Below are positions 55,376 to 64,000 of a stretch of 64,000 nucleotides of DNA, in pieces. The position numbers and the translations under genes are program-made. The stretch lies in NCBI RefSeq assembly GCF_000760115.1, contig NZ_JNAS01000002.1:186001-250000 (forward strand), read 5' to 3'. The first letter of the stretch is position 1; each line of letters opens with the position of its first letter. The stretch comes from Prochlorococcus marinus str. SB (GTDB lineage: Bacteria; Cyanobacteriota; Cyanobacteriia; PCC-6307; Cyanobiaceae). Below the pieces are notes generated by a model. That model had not been told where the DNA came from. It saw only the letters and a list, made by a program, of their open reading frames with translations, and ran no database searches.

Positions 55376-56743
55376 TTAGGATACAAGAGTCTCTGGCACA
55401 TCTTCAATTAGGGAAGCCAAGTCTTTTAAGAATGAAGCTCCATCAGCTCCATAGATCACTCTATGATCAGCTGTTAGATTTACTTGCATTATTTTTTTAA
55501 CAGATATTGAACCATCACTATTAGCAACAACGGTTGGTTTCGATGATGCTATGGCTAAAATAGCACCGGTACCTGGAGGAAGAATTGCGTCAAATCTATC
55601 AACTCCAAACATCCCAAGGTTAGATAAAGTGAAGGTTCCCGTTGAGTATTCATCAGGTTCTAATTGTTTTGATCTTGATCTTTTTACGAGATCTTTCCAT
55701 TCCCTAGACAATTCAAATAAATCAGTATTGCATGGTTCTTTTAAAACTGGAGTTATTAGTCCACCATCTTCCATCGCAACAGCAACAGCAATATTTATAT
55801 TTTCTGGATAAGAAATTCCATTCTCTGAAAAACTTGAGTTAACTTGAGGATGTTTCTTTAGTGTCTTTGCAACTGCCTTTACTAGTAAAGCAGTCATAGT
55901 AACTCCGTTCTGTTTTACTTTTTTGTAGAAATTATCTAATTTATCTGTGTTAATGGAATAACCCACCCTAAAACATGGCACATCTAAACTAGATTCCATA
56001 TTTTTATTTACCGCTTTTTGAAGAGTATTAAATTGAACTGTTTCTCCGGGATTACCAAAACTATTTCCTGAAGTTTCTGGTTTACTTTCAACTCCCAAAT
56101 TTGCACCAGGTATACTTGCAGGAGAACCACCTTCACCTATCCATGGTATAGAGACTGGTTGGCCATTAGCTTTTAAAATATCATCGGCTTGAATCCTTCC
56201 GTGAGGTCCGGATCCATGAACCTTTGCTAAATCAACGCCCATTTGAGAGGCAAGTTTTTTAGCTCTTGGAGATGCAATCACCCTCGAAGAAACATTAATC
56301 GTAGCAGCATTTATTTGATCACTATTAAAAGATGAGGCTGCCTTTTCACTCATTAATACGACTTCTTTTTCTTGTTTTTCAACAATTTCACTTTGAACCA
56401 CAGGTTTTTCTTCAGTTTTATTGCTTACCAATTCAAGTTGATCCGAACTAGAAACTTCGGGTTGTATTCCTTTATTTTGTTCTTGAACAGAAGCTATCTC
56501 GTCCTCATTTTCTACAATAAGACCGATAGTCTCTCCTACTGGTGCAGTGCTGCCAGCAGGCATTAAAACAGCCGCAAGATATCCATCTTGAAAAGATTCA
56601 ACATCCATATCTGCCTTGTCAGATTCAACAACCAAGACAGATTCACCTCTTTCAACTTTATCTCCTGGATTTTTCAACCATTCCACAATCTTGCCCTCTG
56701 TCATAGTAGAACTCAAGGCAGGCATGAATATTTCGTGAGACAT
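55376..56743 (-). CDS. pdhC: Pyruvate dehydrogenase E2 (dihydrolipoyl acetyltransferase)
   Basis: E2 forms the core of the pyruvate dehydrogenase complex and transfers acetyl groups to CoA. The 455-residue protein has one N-terminal lipoyl domain with the lipoyl lysine in VVESDKADMDVESF near residue 43, an E3-binding peripheral domain (SPRAKKLASQMGVDLAKVHGSGPHGRIQADDI), a Gly/Pro-rich linker, and a catalytic domain ending NLTADHRVIYGADGASFLKDL. The HRVIYGADG form resembles cyanobacterial/plastid E2. Confidence 0.94.
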   Translation of the reverse strand: MSHEIFMPALSSTMTEGKIVEWLKNPGDKVERGESVLVVESDKADMDVESFQDGYLAAVLMPAGSTAPVGETIGLIVENEDEIASVQEQNKGIQPEVSSSDQLELVSNKTEEKPVVQSEIVEKQEKEVVLMSEKAASSFNSDQINAATINVSSRVIASPRAKKLASQMGVDLAKVHGSGPHGRIQADDILKANGQPVSIPWIGEGGSPASIPGANLGVESKPETSGNSFGNPGETVQFNTLQKAVNKNMESSLDVPCFRVGYSINTDKLDNFYKKVKQNGVTMTALLVKAVAKTLKKHPQVNSSFSENGISYPENINIAVAVAMEDGGLITPVLKEPCNTDLFELSREWKDLVKRSRSKQLEPDEYSTGTFTLSNLGMFGVDRFDAILPPGTGAILAIASSKPTVVANSDGSISVKKIMQVNLTADHRVIYGADGASFLKDLASLIEDVPETLVS

Positions 56744-56961
56744 AAGAAAATTGTTATTGCATAAGTTTCAAGGGATTTCTACCAAACTTCCTAAAGTTTT
56801 TATGGTTAAGAACCCTTTAACCTCTTATTTTAATTATACGAAATCATGTTCACAGTGGGAACTCTTAAAACTTAAGAAAGTAATAATTTAGATCGATTAG
56901 AATTTAAAACTTTTCGAAATTAAGATTTACTTATATTTATCAAAAATACTAAATCTTCTCT
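56744..56961. other. Intergenic region with a tiny possible gene
   Basis: These 218 bp lie between the E2 gene and the YlqD-like gene, both minus strand. On the plus strand a frame from TTG 56757 or ATG 56802 to TAG 56889-56891 could encode about 29-44 residues (core MVKNPLTSYFNYTKSCSQWELLKLKKVII), amphipathic and basic at the end. No other structure is clear. Confidence 0.35.
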
Positions 56962-57405
56962 TTAATTATTATCTATAGATTGAATAACTCCATCCTTAAC
57001 CGTAATCGATACTTGCATTTTTTCAATAAGATTGTCTCCCACAGTGACATCACAGAAACTATCCACTTGCCCTTGATCAACAATTTCGTCCATTTTTAAT
57101 TCGCGAACTTGACTCTGTTGTTGAAGAAGATTTCTTTTTTGTTCTTCAATTTCATTTCGTTTTGCTGCGACTTGTTGTTGCACCTGACTAACCTGTTCTT
57201 GGACTCTTGGATCTAGGGGATTAACCGATTGGGATCTAATATTATTTACTATTTGCTGCCCCTCTTGCTCCAGTTGCGATAATTGCTGATCAATGTTTGA
57301 AATTGCTTTACTTAATTCTTTTTCAGCATCTTCCTTCCAAGTTGGAGTAACTACAGCTTTAATAGCTATTGAGCGCTTTATAGATATTGAGTTTTTTGTT
57401 TCCAT
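56962..57405 (-). CDS. YlqD family protein
   Basis: The 147-residue protein is mostly long coiled coil (residues 25-105, SKAISNIDQQLSQLEQEGQQIVNNIR...QVQQQVAAKRNEIEEQKRNLLQQQ), with a short N-terminal IAIKAVVTPTWKEDAEKEL and a small C-terminal beta part VGDNLIEKMQVSITVKDGVIQSID. This layout matches YlqD of Firmicutes and cyanobacteria, whose function is unknown. It is 38 bp after the acyl-activating enzyme gene. Confidence 0.82.
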   Translation of the reverse strand: METKNSISIKRSIAIKAVVTPTWKEDAEKELSKAISNIDQQLSQLEQEGQQIVNNIRSQSVNPLDPRVQEQVSQVQQQVAAKRNEIEEQKRNLLQQQSQVRELKMDEIVDQGQVDSFCDVTVGDNLIEKMQVSITVKDGVIQSIDNN

Positions 57406-57443
57406 AAAAAATTAAATTTCCTTTTCAATATAGATAGAACAAA

Positions 57444-59387
57444 TCAAATTTTCTTACTAAATTTGTTTTCATACATATTTTCTATTTGTAATGAATACTT
57501 TTTTTCTATTTCTTTTCTTTTTTGTTTAAGAGTTTGTGTTAATAACCCATTTTCTAGAGTAAAGGCATCAACAAAATAACAATCTAATATTTGTTCTTCT
57601 GATCTTGCTCCTAATCGACTTTTAAGCAAATTATTAATTTGTGATTTGAAAAATGTACCAATTTTCTTATTCAGGTTTAATTTTGAAAGGTCTTCTTCCA
57701 AAAACTTGCTTTTAACCATTTCGACATTAGGAACTACGAGAGCTGTTAAACATTTCTTATCTTGTCCTACTAATTGAATCTGATTAATAAATTCTGAACT
57801 AAGAATTTCAGTCTCTAGGGGATTCGGTTCTATATTTTCACCACTTGATAGCACTATTGTATCCTTGGCTCTTCCGGTTATAAAGAGAGAACCATTTGGT
57901 ATTAGAAAACCTAAATCACCAGTATCAAACCAACCATCCTTGGATAAAACATCATTTGTAGCTATTTCATTATTAAGATAACCTTTCATTACTTGCGGCC
58001 CCCTAACAAGAATTTTTCCGACTTCTCTGAACTTAAGAATCTTTTTTTTATCATCATTCACTATTTTGATTTCAGTAAATGAAAGAGGCTGCCCAGATGA
58101 TCCTCTAACATTTAATTCTCTTCTCCTACAAGTTAATACTGGACTAGTTTCTGTGAGTCCATATCCCACCAAAACATCTACACCTAAAGATTCAAAAAAA
58201 AGATCTACATGTTCTGGCAATGCACCTCCACCATTAATAGGAAATTTCAGTTTTTCTCCGCATAGTTGTCTAAGAATATTCGGCCATAAAAAAATAGTTG
58301 ACAATTTATGTAAAGGGTATCGGCTAATAACAGAACCCAGTAAGGGGATTTTTGATTTAAAAGTTATTTGATTTATATCTATATTTCTTATCTTTCTAAG
58401 ACTTCTTTTAAAAACCGAACTATTACTTATCAAAAACTTAATAAGTTTTTGCTTTTTGGAAGGCATTTTTTTCAAAGCCTGAAAAAAACCATCATGTATT
58501 GCTTCCCATAGTCTCGGTACAGTAGCCATGACAACAGGTTTTATTTGTGTAATATCATCTTTAAGAAATTTTGGAATTGTATAGTATTGAGAACAACCGC
58601 ATGAAAAAAAGAAGTATTCAGCACTTCTCTCATAAGAATGCCAGATAGGCAAAACGCTTAATACAGAGGTCCCTGGTTCTGGATCAGCGATATAGGCTAA
58701 ATTGATTATTTGATGTAAAAAATTTGCATGAGTCAAAGGCACACCTTTGGGTTTTCCGGTCGTCCCAGAAGTGTAAAGAATAGTAGCGACGTCATCAATT
58801 TCTGGATTAAATTTTTCAAGATTATTATTTTGTGAATTTTCTTTTTCTACTGAACTTATGAATGTACTCCAACTTATTAAACTTTCAAATTGTTCATCTT
58901 CTAAATTGATTATAAATTTCAGTCTTTTTTTTAATTCTTCTTTGTTGTTTAACTTTAGCCAAATTTCCTTAGATTGAACTATTAGTCCTACTGAATTAGA
59001 GTGCCCAATAATATAGTCTAATTCTACTGAAGGAGAATTAATACCTCGCACTGCATTTATAGCTCCTAAACGCATTAAGCCTTGATCTACTGCTAGCCAT
59101 CTTGGAGAATTTTCAGATATTACAGTAACTACATCCCCCTTTTTTAAACCATAATTTTCAAAAGAAGAAGAGACTGTTTTTATTAAATCAGCCAGCTCAG
59201 AATAAGAAAATTTTTCTTTGTATTTCCCTCTTAAATCGCAAACAGCTAAAGTATCACCACATTTAAATTTTAATTTTTCCCAAATTTGATCTATATGATC
59301 AAGGTTCTTAATAAAATCTCTATTTTTGGCAAATGTATTTTTTTTAGAAAGAGGTTTGGCTGCAGGCCAATACGCTAAATCACCCAT
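57444..59387 (-). CDS. aas: Long-chain acyl-CoA/acyl-ACP synthetase (AMP-forming)
   Basis: This AMP-forming enzyme activates fatty acids; in cyanobacteria the related Aas loads free fatty acids onto ACP for recycling. The 647-residue protein has YTSGTTGKPKGVPLTH near residue 208, GYGLTETSPVLT near residue 415, WFDTGDLGFLIPNGSLFITGRAKDTIVLSSGENIEPNPLE near residue 480 and a typical C-terminal domain. The symbol reflects the cyanobacterial context; CoA versus ACP use cannot be read. lipB lies 27 bp upstream. Confidence 0.87.
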   Translation of the reverse strand: MGDLAYWPAAKPLSKKNTFAKNRDFIKNLDHIDQIWEKLKFKCGDTLAVCDLRGKYKEKFSYSELADLIKTVSSSFENYGLKKGDVVTVISENSPRWLAVDQGLMRLGAINAVRGINSPSVELDYIIGHSNSVGLIVQSKEIWLKLNNKEELKKRLKFIINLEDEQFESLISWSTFISSVEKENSQNNNLEKFNPEIDDVATILYTSGTTGKPKGVPLTHANFLHQIINLAYIADPEPGTSVLSVLPIWHSYERSAEYFFFSCGCSQYYTIPKFLKDDITQIKPVVMATVPRLWEAIHDGFFQALKKMPSKKQKLIKFLISNSSVFKRSLRKIRNIDINQITFKSKIPLLGSVISRYPLHKLSTIFLWPNILRQLCGEKLKFPINGGGALPEHVDLFFESLGVDVLVGYGLTETSPVLTCRRRELNVRGSSGQPLSFTEIKIVNDDKKKILKFREVGKILVRGPQVMKGYLNNEIATNDVLSKDGWFDTGDLGFLIPNGSLFITGRAKDTIVLSSGENIEPNPLETEILSSEFINQIQLVGQDKKCLTALVVPNVEMVKSKFLEEDLSKLNLNKKIGTFFKSQINNLLKSRLGARSEEQILDCYFVDAFTLENGLLTQTLKQKRKEIEKKYSLQIENMYENKFSKKI

Positions 59388-59414
59388 ATTAAATTGATTT
59401 TGAAATTTTAATTT

Positions 59415-60065
59415 CTATTTTGATATAAAATCAAAATTAAATTCTTCCTCGATGGTTTTTTTAACAATTCTCTTGACTTCTTGAATATTTAAATTTTTGT
59501 TGTAATCAATCATATTTGCCATAAGACAATTTTCTATTCCGCAAGGAACAATCTTATTAAAGTTTTCTAATTCGCAGTCAATATTGATTGAAAATCCATT
59601 TATAGTAATCCATCTTTTACACCCAATCCCAATTGATGCGATTTTCTTATTTCCTATCCAAACACCAGTAAACCCTTCTCTAGAGTGACAATCTATATTA
59701 AAAGCTCCAAGGATTTTTATAATAATTTCTTCAATTTTTCTTAAGTACCAATTTAAATCTTTATTAAAATTTTTCAAATCTAAAACCAAATACGTTACTA
59801 ATTGTCCTGGCATATGACAAGTTACCTCACCACCTCTATCAATCTTAAAAACATCATATTTAGCATCATTTAGAGAAAATAATAAGTTATCGTAATTAGA
59901 TCCTCTCCCCAATGTATAACAGAGTTGATGCTCCCCTATCCAAATAAAATCAGGGTTAGAATTATCTAAAATCAATGCCTCCTGATATTCTTTTTGTAAT
60001 TTATAAACATCATTAAAAGAAGAAATATTATCAGGTTGTTTAATTATTGCTGTTCTATTATCCAT
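59415..60065 (-). CDS. lipB: Octanoyl-ACP:protein octanoyltransferase
   Basis: LipB moves octanoyl from ACP to lipoyl domains such as the E2 encoded just downstream at 55376. The 216-residue protein has [16 protein letters not shown] near residue 40, [20 protein letters not shown], the lysine in [10 protein letters not shown] and the catalytic cysteine in [14 protein letters not shown]. Family length is about 215. It is divergent from the hpf/lrtA gene across 44 bp. Confidence 0.93.
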   Translation of the reverse strand: MDNRTAIIKQPDNISSFNDVYKLQKEYQEALILDNSNPDFIWIGEHQLCYTLGRGSNYDNLLFSLNDAKYDVFKIDRGGEVTCHMPGQLVTYLVLDLKNFNKDLNWYLRKIEEIIIKILGAFNIDCHSREGFTGVWIGNKKIASIGIGCKRWITINGFSINIDCELENFNKIVPCGIENCLMANMIDYNKNLNIQEVKRIVKKTIEEEFNFDFISK

Positions 60066-60109
60066 ATTTAAGTAGATTTAGAAAGTAAGTAAATATTTTT
60101 AGATTTGTT

Positions 60110-60694
60110 ATGAAAATTTTAATCCATGGAAAGAATCTTGAGCTCACTGGAGCATTAAAAGAATATACTGAGGCAAAGATAGAAAAAGCAACACATCACT
60201 ATAAGGATATCGTTAAAGAAGCTGACATACACCTTTCAATTGAAAAGAATCCAAGAGTCTCGTTCCAAACTGCAGAAGTTACTATTTTTGCAAATGGTAC
60301 CGTAATTAGAGCTGAAGAAAAAACTGAAAATCTATACTCAAGCATTGATTTAGTTTCAAATAAACTTTGTAGAAAATTACGCAAATACAAAGAAAGAAAC
60401 AATAAAACAATTCATAATAAACAATTTAAAAATAAAGATTCTTTACCAATTGAAAGTATGGAATCAAATTTTTTAGATAAAGCTTTTTTTAAAGAAGGAA
60501 CTGAAGCAAGTCTGCCTGAGCCATCTATAAAAAATAAATACTTTGAAATGACTCCAATTTCATCAGGCGAAGCTAGAAAACAATTAGATCTAATTGATCA
60601 TGATTTTTATGTTTTTCGAAACAAGAAAAATAATGAACTTCAAGTTATATATAAAAGGAATCATGGAGGTTATGGATTGATTCAATCTAAATAA
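60110..60694 (+). CDS. hpf: Ribosome hibernation factor (long HPF/LrtA type)
   Basis: Long HPF (LrtA in cyanobacteria, light-repressed transcript) dimerises 70S ribosomes in slow growth or dark. The 194-residue protein has the N-terminal S30AE domain (MKILIHGKNLELTGALKEYTEAKIEKATHHY, PRVSFQTAEVTIFANG, RKLRKYKE) and the short C-terminal dimerisation domain (ARKQLDLIDHDFYVFRNKKNNELQVIYKRNHGGYGLI). A DeoC-like gene follows after 7 bp. Confidence 0.94.
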   Translation: MKILIHGKNLELTGALKEYTEAKIEKATHHYKDIVKEADIHLSIEKNPRVSFQTAEVTIFANGTVIRAEEKTENLYSSIDLVSNKLCRKLRKYKERNNKTIHNKQFKNKDSLPIESMESNFLDKAFFKEGTEASLPEPSIKNKYFEMTPISSGEARKQLDLIDHDFYVFRNKKNNELQVIYKRNHGGYGLIQSK

Positions 60695-60701
60695 GTTTTA
60701 A

Positions 60702-61358
60702 ATGCCCAATATTGAATATGAATTAAACGAGAAAATTCATGCGATTATTATTAACCCCTATTTATCATGGGAAGATTTCAGTGTGAATTGCGATTTAATA
60801 AGAAAATACAATATCAAAAATATTTCTACTTCACTAAATTATTTAACTGATCTTAAAAACTGTTTAGGTAATTACAGTGCGGATATAAACGCACTTATTT
60901 CTTACCCTTTAGCAGATTTACCAGTTTCATTTATTGAAGAATTAGTTTGTTTTGCAAAAGATAAGGGTGCAAAAGGAATTGAATATATCCCAAACTTTAT
61001 CAATTTATCCAAAAGAAATTTAGAAACTTTCGCTGCTGAAATTGAGCAAGTTAAATTATCTGGATTACCAGTTTCAATAATCATAAATAAATCAAAACTA
61101 CAAGAAGAAGTTTTTATTAATGCGATAGAAATATGTTTGGAATTAGGAATAAAAAATTTTCAATTCGGGGACGGGTTTGGATCTCCTCTTACATCTAATG
61201 ATGTCCCCGAAATACTAAAAATAACAGGCTCTCAAAATCAAATAAAAGTTGTAGGTGGTATAAAAAAACTGACACAAGTTATTGATTTGTTTGATAATGG
61301 AATTAGTTGCGTTGGAACTTCTAATTTTTGTGAGATTTTCCAAGAAGTAAATTTTTAA
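60702..61358 (+). CDS. DeoC-family aldolase-like protein lacking the Schiff-base lysine
   Basis: The 218-residue protein resembles deoxyribose-phosphate aldolase (DERA). It has a TIM-barrel pattern with SYPLADLPVSFIEELVCFAKDKGAKGIEYIP and a C-terminal IKVVGGIKKLTQVIDLFDNGISCVGTSNF. The equivalent of the second DERA lysine (IKVVGGI, near residue 182) is present, but the segment that carries the Schiff-base lysine (FVKTSTGFG in DERA) reads NFQFGDGFGS near residue 150, with no lysine. Aldolase activity is therefore doubtful. It sits between hpf and recO; recO begins at the base after its stop. Confidence 0.75.
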   Translation: MPNIEYELNEKIHAIIINPYLSWEDFSVNCDLIRKYNIKNISTSLNYLTDLKNCLGNYSADINALISYPLADLPVSFIEELVCFAKDKGAKGIEYIPNFINLSKRNLETFAAEIEQVKLSGLPVSIIINKSKLQEEVFINAIEICLELGIKNFQFGDGFGSPLTSNDVPEILKITGSQNQIKVVGGIKKLTQVIDLFDNGISCVGTSNFCEIFQEVNF

Positions 61359-62144
61359 ATGTCTGGTTCTGGTGAGTGCAGACTAGAGGGTCTCTGTATT
61401 AAAGCTTCTCCATTAGGCGAGAATGACAGATTAATAACTATTCTTACTGATGAGCAGGGGATTGTTCGATTAGCGGTACCTGGTGCTAGACGGCCTAAAA
61501 GTAGTCTTGCCGCAGCTACTCCATTAACATATTTAAGTCTGCAAATTTTTGGGAAAAGAAATCTTAAATCTGTACGTCAAATTAAAATATTAAAAAGCTA
61601 TTCTGGTATAGGGAAAAATATTGAATGTCTTGCAGCCGCGCAAGCAATAACTGAATTAACTTTTTTATTAGTAGGTAATAATGATAAGCAACAAAACTAT
61701 TTAACTTGTGTACTCGCACATCTAGATAGGATTTATTTGTATGAAGAATCTAAAGAAGAAGATATTAAAATGCTCTCAATGAGTATTCAATCTTTAATCC
61801 ATCTATTAGCCATTGGAGGTATAAATTTACCAATTCATCATTGCTGTAAAACTGGAGAACCTATTATTCCGCCTTTAGGAAATTGGGCATGGAGTTGTTA
61901 TTATTTGCCAAGTGAAGGGTTTTCGTCAATTGAAGATCCTCAAAGTAATCTAAAAATAAATGCATCTGAAGTTGCTCTATTACAGAGACTTCTTTTCCCA
62001 GAATTACCAATAAAATCTAATGGAGAGTTGTTGGGTCCCAAAAAAGTCTGGCTTAAAATATTATTCATTATTGAGACATGGATCTCTACTCAATTAGAGA
62101 AGGAGCTATCCTCACTAAAAATGTTGAGAGAAATATATAGTTAG
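61359..62144 (+). CDS. recO: DNA repair protein RecO
   Basis: RecO helps load RecA on single-stranded DNA in recombinational gap repair. The 261-residue protein has the N-terminal OB fold (CRLEGLCIKASPLGENDRLITILTDEQGIVRLAVPGARRPKSSLAAATPL) and a helical C-terminal part with cysteine residues in HHCCKTGEPIIPPLGNWAWSCYY that may bind zinc. Its ATG directly follows the stop codon of the DeoC-like gene, so translation is probably coupled. Confidence 0.88.
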   Translation: MSGSGECRLEGLCIKASPLGENDRLITILTDEQGIVRLAVPGARRPKSSLAAATPLTYLSLQIFGKRNLKSVRQIKILKSYSGIGKNIECLAAAQAITELTFLLVGNNDKQQNYLTCVLAHLDRIYLYEESKEEDIKMLSMSIQSLIHLLAIGGINLPIHHCCKTGEPIIPPLGNWAWSCYYLPSEGFSSIEDPQSNLKINASEVALLQRLLFPELPIKSNGELLGPKKVWLKILFIIETWISTQLEKELSSLKMLREIYS

Positions 62145-62229
62145 CATTTTCATGAAGCATTAAAAAATTTAAAAAATATGATCATGGCGCCTTTGCCTGT
62201 TAACTTAATTAATAGTTAATTTAATTAAT

Positions 62230-63387
62230 GTGGTTCATATTGCCTGGTTGGGGAAAAAATCCCCTTTTTGTGGAAATGTAACTTACGGTAATTCAACTAC
62301 TCATGAATTAAAGGCCAGAGGGCATAAAATTAGTTTTATTCATTTCGACAATCCCTCTAGTTCAAATTCATCAAACCCATTATTTCTTGCAAATGATCCT
62401 GATGTAAGTCTCCCATATTTAATTAAATCTCAAGTTTATACAATACCCTCGCCAAGGGCAGAAAAAGAGCTAAGGCTATCATTGGGAAGATTAAAACCTG
62501 ACATAGTACATGCAAGCCTAACTTTATCTCCTTTAGACTTTAGACTTCCAGAGCTTTGTAATGAAATTAATGTTCCTCTAATAGGAACATTTCATCCACC
62601 ATTTGATGCAAAAAATAGAAATCTAACTGCGAGCACTCAACAATTAACATATCAACTTTATGCTCCCTCTTTAGCAAAGTTCGATAAAATAATTATTTTT
62701 TCTGAACCTCAAAAAAATGTTCTTGAGAAATTAGGAGTCCCTAAAGAAAAACAAATAATTATTCCAAACGGTGTTGATGAGAATGTTTGGAGACCTTTTT
62801 ACAAAAAAAGTAAAAAATATAATCAAGTTAAAAACAAACTTGGAAATGAAAGAATCTTTTTATACATGGGAAGGATTGCAAATGAAAAAAATATAGAGGC
62901 ACTTTTACGTTCTTGGCGCCAAACAAGAACTCAAAATTGCAAATTAGTTATTGTTGGGGATGGACCAATGAAGCCAACACTTGAAAATAGTTTTTCTAAC
63001 CTTGGTAATGAGAAATTAATTTGGTGGGGTGCCGAATTAGATTTAGAAACTAGGATAGCAATAATGCAAATAGCAGAAGTATTTTTCTTGCCAAGCTTAG
63101 TAGAAGGTTTATCATTATCACTTTTAGAGGCAATGTCGGCTGGTACTGCTTGTGTAGCTACAGATGCCGGAGCGGATGGTGAAGTTTTAGATAACGGAGC
63201 AGGAATAGTAATTTCAACTGATAATGTGGCTGCACAATTAAAAACTATAATCCCAATTCTTGTAGAACACCCTGCATTTACAAAAGATCTTGGAGAAAAA
63301 GCTAGAGAACGTGTACTTGAGAGATACACAATTACTAAAAATATAAATTCACTTGAAAAAGTTTATATGAACTTAAAAGATAATTGA
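62230..63387 (+). CDS. GT4 family glycosyltransferase
   Basis: The 385-residue GT-B glycosyltransferase has the acceptor-side N-terminus VHIAWLGKKSPFCGNVTYGN, GTFHPPFD near residue 122, the donor-side IIPNGVDENVWRP, YMGRIANEKNIEALLRSW near residue 214 and the E(x7)E motif EGLSLSLLEAMSAGTACVATDAGADGEV near residue 294. The start is GTG 62230. In cyanobacteria similar GT4 enzymes make galactolipids such as DGDG (DgdA); that identity is a guess from memory and not supported further here. Confidence 0.82.
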   Translation: MVHIAWLGKKSPFCGNVTYGNSTTHELKARGHKISFIHFDNPSSSNSSNPLFLANDPDVSLPYLIKSQVYTIPSPRAEKELRLSLGRLKPDIVHASLTLSPLDFRLPELCNEINVPLIGTFHPPFDAKNRNLTASTQQLTYQLYAPSLAKFDKIIIFSEPQKNVLEKLGVPKEKQIIIPNGVDENVWRPFYKKSKKYNQVKNKLGNERIFLYMGRIANEKNIEALLRSWRQTRTQNCKLVIVGDGPMKPTLENSFSNLGNEKLIWWGAELDLETRIAIMQIAEVFFLPSLVEGLSLSLLEAMSAGTACVATDAGADGEVLDNGAGIVISTDNVAAQLKTIIPILVEHPAFTKDLGEKARERVLERYTITKNINSLEKVYMNLKDN

Positions 63388-63392
63388 AAACA

Positions 63393-64000
63393 CTAACCAA
63401 ACTCTTTACTTCGATTACTAGCTGAAACTATTGATTCAATTAATGCTGACCTTACACTCTTTTTTTCTAAAACCCTTAAAGCAGAGATAGTTGTTCCACC
63501 TGGAGAGGTTACTAAATTTTTAAGCTCAGAAGTAGTAAGTTTATTTTCCTTTATTAAACAAATAGTCCCTAAAATCATTTCCATAACAAGTTCCTCTGAA
63601 ATTTTTTTTGGTAATCCCCCGCTTAATCCTCCATCACTTAATGCTTCTATGATCAAAGCAATAATTGCAGGGCCTGATGAAGTTAAAGCTAAAAATATAT
63701 CAAGGTAATCTTCAGTAAATTCATAAATTTTACTAGTATTTTCAAATAATTTTTTTGTGAATTGTTTCTGATCTTCTGTAATTTCTTCTCCCCAAGAAAC
63801 CCCTGTTAAACCTTTTCCAATAGTTATTGGAATATTTGTAACCACCCTCACACATTTATGATTAGGAAACTTTTGAGCAAGTCTATTTATTGAAACTCCG
63901 GCAAGAATAGAAACTATTAAATTGTCCTTATTTTTTATATGATGGGCCTCACTTATGTCATTTAATTGTTGGGGTTTTATCGAAAGAAGTTTATATTTAC
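63393..64000 (-). CDS. proC: Pyrroline-5-carboxylate reductase, partial (5' end beyond the window)
   Basis: ProC makes proline from pyrroline-5-carboxylate. The frame is open on the minus strand from 63393 to the right edge without a stop, about 202 residues. Beyond the internal Met at 63851 it continues upstream with SIKPQQLNDI and LIVSILAGVSINRLA, typical of ProC. Further in are TNIPITIGKGLTGVSWGEE, the SGPAIIALIIEALSDGGLSGGLPKK region and TSPGGTTISALRVLE near the C-terminus. The N-terminal NADPH motif lies outside the window. Confidence 0.93.
   Translation of the reverse strand, partial: KYKLLSIKPQQLNDISEAHHIKNKDNLIVSILAGVSINRLAQKFPNHKCVRVVTNIPITIGKGLTGVSWGEEITEDQKQFTKKLFENTSKIYEFTEDYLDIFLALTSSGPAIIALIIEALSDGGLSGGLPKKISEELVMEMILGTICLIKENKLTTSELKNLVTSPGGTTISALRVLEKKSVRSALIESIVSASNRSKEFG

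Noticed and set aside
62931-63329. 132-residue minus-strand frame inside the GT4 glycosyltransferase gene
   Set aside because: Antisense shadow of a well-supported gene; low-complexity Ser/Pro composition.
63393-63851. proC as a truncated gene starting at 63851
   Set aside because: The frame continues without a stop to the right edge and encodes further typical ProC sequence, so it is only cut by the window.

Overview
The window is a dense, AT-rich bacterial chromosome segment with short intergenic gaps. It carries cytochrome f (petA), chlorophyll synthase (chlG), NDH-1 subunit B (ndhB), a cyAbrB regulator, a light-repressed-type ribosome hibernation factor and a cobalamin methyltransferase. 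This gene content, together with very low GC, TTG/GTG starts and overlapping genes, fits a streamlined marine picocyanobacterium. A high-light Prochlorococcus marinus is the most likely source; the strain cannot be fixed from sequence alone. No rRNA, tRNA, insertion sequence, prophage or CRISPR array was recognised.

Layout. 1-2135: end of petA, then lgt and cobM. 2191-7859: RodZ-like HTH protein, ppx, ubiA, an S66 peptidase, ispD, fabG and a 59-residue membrane protein. 7991-10429: a stand-alone groEL with a long GMGGMGMP tail, facing a gene with 42-bp tandem repeats. 10437-17587: an ABC-2 exporter pair and the cytochrome oxidase block (ctaB, ctaA divergent from ctaC-ctaD-ctaE). 17686-25986: cyAbrB, ribE, an Fe-S aldo/keto reductase, a Tat-type solute-binding lipoprotein, a CobT-like protein, DUF2232, a repeat-bearing lipoprotein and topA. 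26162-35604: ndhB, an orphan ABC ATPase, birA, a DUF721/DciA-like protein, menG/ubiE, hisF, chlG, a class A penicillin-binding protein and rsmB.

35609-38691 is the most unusual part. It contains two tiny genes and then a compact minus-strand cluster: DUF393 thiol oxidoreductase, TIGR03643 protein, a DUF2256 zinc-finger-like protein and a photolyase/cryptochrome-like protein. The last two overlap by ATGA. The photolyase-like protein appears to have lost the cysteines that hold the [4Fe-4S] cluster in its family.

38788-49753: trmH, a DppC-type permease, lepA, mqo, nfu, a DUF4278 gene with a structured, relatively GC-rich leader and a strong terminator, an ArsM-type arsenite methyltransferase, a class V aminotransferase, an SDR, murE, a glutaredoxin-like protein and yidD. 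49849-64000: rpsD, two cystathionine-gamma-synthase-like genes plus cysK (sulfur amino acid block), queA, pyruvate dehydrogenase E2, ylqD, acyl-CoA/ACP synthetase, lipB, hpf/lrtA, a DeoC-like protein without its Schiff-base lysine, recO, a GT4 glycosyltransferase and a partial proC.

Most genes are core metabolism. The points worth a second look are the photolyase-associated cluster, the three frame-preserving tandem-repeat genes, the DUF4278 leader, the DeoC-like protein, and several tiny genes that automatic callers may miss.
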